Positions 32,055-35,345 of a stretch of DNA of 35,345 nt are shown here, in pieces. This DNA comes from Prochloron didemni P4-Papua_New_Guinea. GTDB taxonomy: Bacteria > Cyanobacteriota > Cyanobacteriia > Cyanobacteriales > Prochloraceae. The stretch is taken from positions 1 to 35,345 of the forward strand of contig JH610637.1 in NCBI GenBank assembly GCA_000252485.1, in the 5' to 3' direction. Each line of letters opens with the position of its first letter. Position 1 is the first letter of the stretch. The notes below the pieces were generated by a model, which had not been told where the DNA came from, made no database searches, and was given only the letters and a program-made list of their open reading frames with translations. The translations under genes were made by a program, and so were the position numbers.

Positions 32055-32765
32055 TTAAGATCTAGTTTTTTCAAAATATTGTAACTGAGTCAGGAGCTTA
32101 GAAGACTGCTTTTGACCACAGCGATAGATGCTGGTGGTACACTGGGAGGCAAGAAACTGTTGAAAGAATAATTGTTTCCTGGTGGATTGTTCAATATATT
32201 GTTTCCTTTCTTGCTTATTGTTCTTAAACCCATCTTCGATTATGTTGAATATTCTATAGATGTCCACATCTACAAGGGCAGCAACAATAAACAAAACCTG
32301 TGCTAAAGTCCAACTAATTATATTGGCAGTTATCCAGCCAGTAGCTTTTTTCAAGAACTTGATTAAAACAACCTTTTGGGCTATACTAAGAAAAATTCCT
32401 GGTACAGCTACGCTCAAAAAAGAAGCAAGCTGCAAGCTTGTTAGGCTTAACAAACCAACTATTAAACCGCCTAAAGTTCCACCTAAAATGCTAAATTGTA
32501 TCCACAAAATCGGTTGTTTAACTTGCCCAATCAAAGCAAGTGTTTGGCCAAAACCAATTGAAGTTCCAATTATAAAATTTACTAGGGTAAATAATATCAG
32601 AGTAGTTAAATTACCAAGTGAACCACCATCCGATGCTGCTAAGCCAACAACAAACAAAACTCCCACAATAAAAGGACTTCCTACGGTACAACCGATAGCA
32701 GTTGCTACTGTCCATCTCAGTAGAAAAAGCCATTCCTTTCTCCTAAATCCCATATACTTGAGCAT
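32055..32765 (-). CDS. Tandem membrane protein, copy 1 (altered C-terminus)
   Basis: 236 residues, start MLKYMG with GGGAGG upstream. The first ~165 residues match copies 2 and 3: KEWLFLLRWTVATA, four hydrophobic segments, and a G-F-G-Q-T-L-A-L-I-G type repeat again as S-I-A-Q-K-V-V-L-I, typical of uncharacterised cyanobacterial membrane proteins. After residue ~170 the paralogy ends and a polar, Gln/Lys-rich tail (NNKQERKQYIEQ) replaces the last two membrane segments. It is probably a copy whose 3' end was replaced by recombination. Function unknown. Confidence 0.65.
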   Translation of the reverse strand: MLKYMGFRRKEWLFLLRWTVATAIGCTVGSPFIVGVLFVVGLAASDGGSLGNLTTLILFTLVNFIIGTSIGFGQTLALIGQVKQPILWIQFSILGGTLGGLIVGLLSLTSLQLASFLSVAVPGIFLSIAQKVVLIKFLKKATGWITANIISWTLAQVLFIVAALVDVDIYRIFNIIEDGFKNNKQERKQYIEQSTRKQLFFQQFLASQCTTSIYRCGQKQSSKLLTQLQYFEKTRS

Positions 32766-32810
32766 TGTTCTTACCTCCCAATAAAATTGGCCAAAGCCAA
32801 AAGATTTGGT

Positions 32811-32838
32811 GTTGGGTTTCGCTATCGCTTAACCCAAC
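32811..32838. repeat. GTTGGGTT/AACCCAAC inverted repeat between membrane copies 1 and 2
   Basis: Eight-base arms around TCGCTATCGCT-like loop; an identical element lies at 33603-33630 between copies 2 and 3. It is part of the amplified unit and related to the repeat at 31068-31145. Confidence 0.7.
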
Positions 32839-32849
32839 CTACAATTGCT

Positions 32850-32912
32850 ATCCACTATCCACTATCAACTATCCACTATCCACTATCAACTATCCACTAT
32901 CCACTATCCACT
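32850..32912. repeat. STRR supplying the stop codon of membrane copy 2
   Basis: Tandem ATCCACT / ATCAACT heptamers. On the minus strand the TAG stop of the upstream gene (copy 2) is the first heptamer (TAGTGGA). The same arrangement recurs at 33641-33706 for copy 3. Confidence 0.85.
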
Positions 32913-33558
32913 ATTCTTTCTTGAAGTTTTTCAACAACCAGGTAAGATTAATACCCGTAATCAAACTTATTACAGCTACACTAGCGAAAATTATAATTAG
33001 GTCAATAAATAGGGCGAATGATAACCCATCTCCGATTCTGTTTAATATTCTATAGGGGTCCATATTTACAAGGCCAGCAGGAAACACAACCTGTGCTAAA
33101 GTCCAAGTAATTATATTGGCAATTATCCAGCCAGTAGCTTTTTTCAAGAACTTGATTAAAACAACCTTTTGGGCTGTGCCAAGAAAAATTCCTGGCACAG
33201 CTACGCTCAAAACAAAAGCAAGCTGCAAGCTTGTTAGGCTTACCAAACCAACTAGGAAACCGCCTAAAGTTCCACCGAAGATGCTGACTGGTAGCCACAA
33301 AATGGATTGTTTAGCTTGACCAATCAAAGCAAGTGTTTGGCCAAAACCAATTGAAGCTCCAATTATCAAACCTATTATGGTAAATAATATTAGATCAGCT
33401 AAATCACCAAGTGGATAACCATCCGATGCTCCTAAGCCAAGAATGATAATAACTCCCACAATAAACGGACTTCCTACGGTAAAACCCATAGCAGTTGCTA
33501 CTGTCCATCTCAGTAGAAAAAGCCATTCCTTTCTCCTAAATCCCATATACTTGCTCAT
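32911..33558 (-). CDS. Tandem membrane protein, copy 2
   Basis: 215 residues, start MSKYMGFRRKEWLFLLRW, with GGGAGG ribosome-binding site. About six predicted membrane segments; two internal G-x-G/A-Q-x-x-x-L repeats (GFGQTLALIG and GTAQKVVLIK), each followed by a W-containing segment. Complete C-terminal segment VISLITGINLTWLLKNFKKE. The stop lies at the edge of an STRR. Paralogous to its neighbours; the unit spacing is 793 bp to copy 1 and 745 bp to copy 3. Function unknown. Confidence 0.75.
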   Translation of the reverse strand: MSKYMGFRRKEWLFLLRWTVATAMGFTVGSPFIVGVIIILGLGASDGYPLGDLADLILFTIIGLIIGASIGFGQTLALIGQAKQSILWLPVSIFGGTLGGFLVGLVSLTSLQLAFVLSVAVPGIFLGTAQKVVLIKFLKKATGWIIANIITWTLAQVVFPAGLVNMDPYRILNRIGDGLSFALFIDLIIIFASVAVISLITGINLTWLLKNFKKE

Positions 33559-33640
33559 TGTTCTTACCTCCCAATAAAATTGGCCAAAGCCAAAAGATTT
33601 GGTGTTGGGTTTCGCTATCGCTTAACCCAACCTACAATTG

Positions 33641-33706
33641 CTATCAACTATCCACTATCAACTATCCACTATCAACTATCCACTATCAACTATCCACTAT
33701 CCACTA
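33641..33706. repeat. STRR supplying the stop codon of membrane copy 3
   Basis: ATCAACT / ATCCACT heptamers directly adjoining, and providing, the TAG stop of the gene at 33704-34303. Homologous to the array at 32850-32912. Confidence 0.85.
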
Positions 33707-34303
33707 TTCTTTCTTGAAGTTTTTCAACAACCAGGTAAGATTAATACCCGTAATCAACCCGATTACAGCTCCACTAGCTAAAAATATAATTAGTCTATTA
33801 CCATCCATATTTGCACGGCCAGCAAGAAGCAAAACCTGTGCGAAGGTCCAACTAATTATATTGGCAATTACCCAGCCAGTAGCTTTTTTCAAGAACTTGA
33901 TTAAAACAACCTTTTGGGCAATGCCAAGAAAAATTCCTGGCATAGCTAGACTCAAAAGAAAAGCAAGCTGAAAGCTTGTTAGGCTTACCAAACCAACTAG
34001 GAAACCGCCTAAAGTTCCACCTACGCTGCTGACTGGTAGCCACAAAACCGGTTGTTTAACTTGCCCAATCAAAGCAAGTGTTTGGCCAAAACCAATTGAA
34101 GTTCCAATTATAAAATTTACTAGGGTAAATAATATCAGAGTAGTTAAATTACCAAGTGAACCACCATCCGATGCTGCTAAGCCAACAACAAACAAAACTC
34201 CCACAATAAAAGGACTTCCTACAGTACAACCCATAGCAGTTGCTACCGTCCATCTCAGTAGAAAAAGCCATTCCTTTCTCCTAAATCCCATATACTTGCT
34301 CAT
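33704..34303 (-). CDS. Tandem membrane protein, copy 3
   Basis: 199 residues, the shortest copy: it lacks about 16 residues (corresponding to YRILNRIGDGLSFALF of copy 2) between two late membrane segments. Otherwise it is close to copies 1 and 2, with the same start, GGAGG ribosome-binding site and C-terminal LTWLLKNFKKE. About five or six membrane segments. It is probably the first transcribed of the three. Function unknown. Confidence 0.75.
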   Translation of the reverse strand: MSKYMGFRRKEWLFLLRWTVATAMGCTVGSPFIVGVLFVVGLAASDGGSLGNLTTLILFTLVNFIIGTSIGFGQTLALIGQVKQPVLWLPVSSVGGTLGGFLVGLVSLTSFQLAFLLSLAMPGIFLGIAQKVVLIKFLKKATGWVIANIISWTFAQVLLLAGRANMDGNRLIIFLASGAVIGLITGINLTWLLKNFKKE

Positions 34304-34331
34304 TGTTCTTACCTCCTAATAAAAAATAAAA

Positions 34332-34372
34332 TTGGCCCAAGTAGAGGCAGAGTAATCCACTACTTGGGCCAA
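34332..34372 (-). terminator. Rho-independent terminator of the RTX-type gene
   Basis: Perfect 13-bp arms TTGGCCCAAGTAG / CTACTTGGGCCAA with a 15-base loop. On the minus strand the stem is followed by TTTTATTTTTTATT. It lies seven bases downstream of the stop codon at 34379. A classical intrinsic terminator. Confidence 0.9.
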
Positions 34373-34378
34373 ATGGTT

Positions 34379-35345
34379 CTAAATCAAAGAAATAAAGTCG
34401 GACTCTGTCAAGAAACCAGAATCAACACCAGTTAGAGTTAGAGAATCAAGCCCAAGGCTAACAACGCTATCACTACCAACCTGAGTAAAAGTCAACTCTT
34501 CAAACTCCACTGCCAAGCCAATCTTATCCACATCTAAAGTAAAATCAGAGATAACATCTGCGGATTGACCCAGGACAAAAACATCGCTACCCAAACCACC
34601 AGTAATCGAGTCATCCCCTTCAGTACCGAAGAAAATCTCGTCACTGTCAGTACCGTTAACGAGTGCCGTTCCAGTTATTGGGTCGTAACCGTATCCCGAC
34701 AGAACACCATCGGCAATAGCCCAGAAATCGACTACTTCTGTGGTATGCCAGGTTTCACTATCTCGACTAGTATCCTCCTCTACGAATACCTGCAGCCCCT
34801 CATCTGTGAGGTTTACGATAGCGCAGTCCTGCGGAGTCATGACCATCATAGCTAGCTAATTGTGCTAGGAAGTTGGGTTCCTGGGCAAAGTTGTCACCAA
34901 AGTCCAAGTCATACCAATGATGGTCCACCTCATCTGGTGTAGAACCCACAGTATAGTCCAGTCCGTTGATGGAACCAGACCCAGAATCAAGGGCCACATA
35001 GCCTACAGTTTCTGTAAGATGTCCTCCTGATAGCTTTCGTTCTTCCTCTTCTAGGGATAGTTGAAAACCTGACTGACTATCGTCCCGTTGACGAGTACGG
35101 ACGAAGTCACCACCATGATAGGACTGTACATAACTGAAGATGGCTGGAGTTTCCTCAAAGTCCCCATCAAAGTCTATAGTTTCCCAATTGTGTCTTACCG
35201 TAGCATTAGTATCAATAGTTCCCACTTCTACCAAAGTCCCATCTGGCCATTGCCAAGTTCCTGCTTCTAGCACAAGATAGGAGAAGTTTTCCCAAGTGTG
35301 CCAACCGTCCAGATTGCTTGGTTCCTGAATAAAAGCAGTAAAGCC
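34379..35345 (-). pseudogene. RTX-type surface/secreted protein, 3' part, frameshifted
   Basis: Runs off the right edge (continues 5' beyond 35345). Two or three beta-rich repeats of about 110 residues (for example WETIDFDGDFEETPAIF ... HLTETVGYVAL and YDLDFGDNFAQEPNFLAQLASYDGHDSA) precede an RTX nonapeptide segment GTEGDDSITGGLGSDVF and a C-terminal type I secretion-like end (ADVISDFTLDVDKIGL). One extra A near 34814 shifts the frame: the upstream frame stops at 34800 (RYRKPHR) while homology continues as NLTDEGLQVFVEEDT. With the extra base removed the reading is RYRNLTDEG, continuous. Either a true inactivation or a sequencing error. Probably a calcium-binding exported protein. Confidence 0.75.

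Overview
The window is a cyanobacterial chromosome segment. It carries phycocyanin genes (cpcB, cpcA), a principal sigma factor with a cyanobacterial signature, a cyAbrB regulator, a cyanobacterial-type LexA box, many HIP1-like GCGATCGC words, and heptanucleotide short tandem repeats (STRRs) of the kind common in filamentous cyanobacteria. Base composition is AT-leaning. I cannot name the species. Dense repeats, truncated paralogues and three single-base frameshifts suggest a repeat-rich, partly decaying accessory genome in between conserved housekeeping genes.

Layout. 1-2.6 kb: a P-loop ATPase, then an Rpn/PD-(D/E)XK-type gene whose 3' half has been tandemly duplicated. 3-5.3 kb: glyS, with an in-frame STRR expansion. 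5.6-6.7 kb: an isolated cpcBA pair with an aberrant CpcA. 7.3-9.7 kb: a type IIA topoisomerase A subunit. 9.9-11.3 kb: a single-domain response regulator and a secreted TPR protein. 11.6-13.6 kb: an array of four decayed or truncated Rpn-family copies that keeps the C-terminal module. 13.9-21 kb (minus strand): an outer-membrane block purC, bamA, lpxC, fabZ, lpxA, lpxB, with a brnTA toxin-antitoxin module between lpxA and lpxB. 21-23.2 kb: a 1 kb region with no annotated gene, then sigA. 23.4-28.4 kb: cyAbrB, sdhB, argF, LexA-boxed lexA, and a ybjQ / membrane-anchored ybjQ / M48 protease operon. 28.7-31 kb: a dus gene and rtcB. 31-35.3 kb: a repeat-rich stretch with a fragment of a secreted protein, three tandem membrane-protein paralogues and the 3' end of an RTX-type surface protein that is frameshifted and runs off the right edge.

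The lpxC-fabZ-lpxA-lpxB genes make the lipid A disaccharide, and BamA inserts outer-membrane proteins, so this block is an envelope-biogenesis unit. The most interesting signals are: (i) C-terminal Rpn minigenes preceded by an intragenic Shine-Dalgarno/ATG, reminiscent of the intragenic antitoxins of Rpn proteins; (ii) a CpcA with a 7-residue deletion and an Asp-to-Asn change next to the chromophore cysteine; (iii) STRRs and other dispersed repeats that abut or supply start codons, stop codons, ribosome-binding sites and in-frame protein segments; (iv) a 75-bp palindrome-centred repeat at two distant loci in the same phase; (v) the YbjQ/M48 operon.
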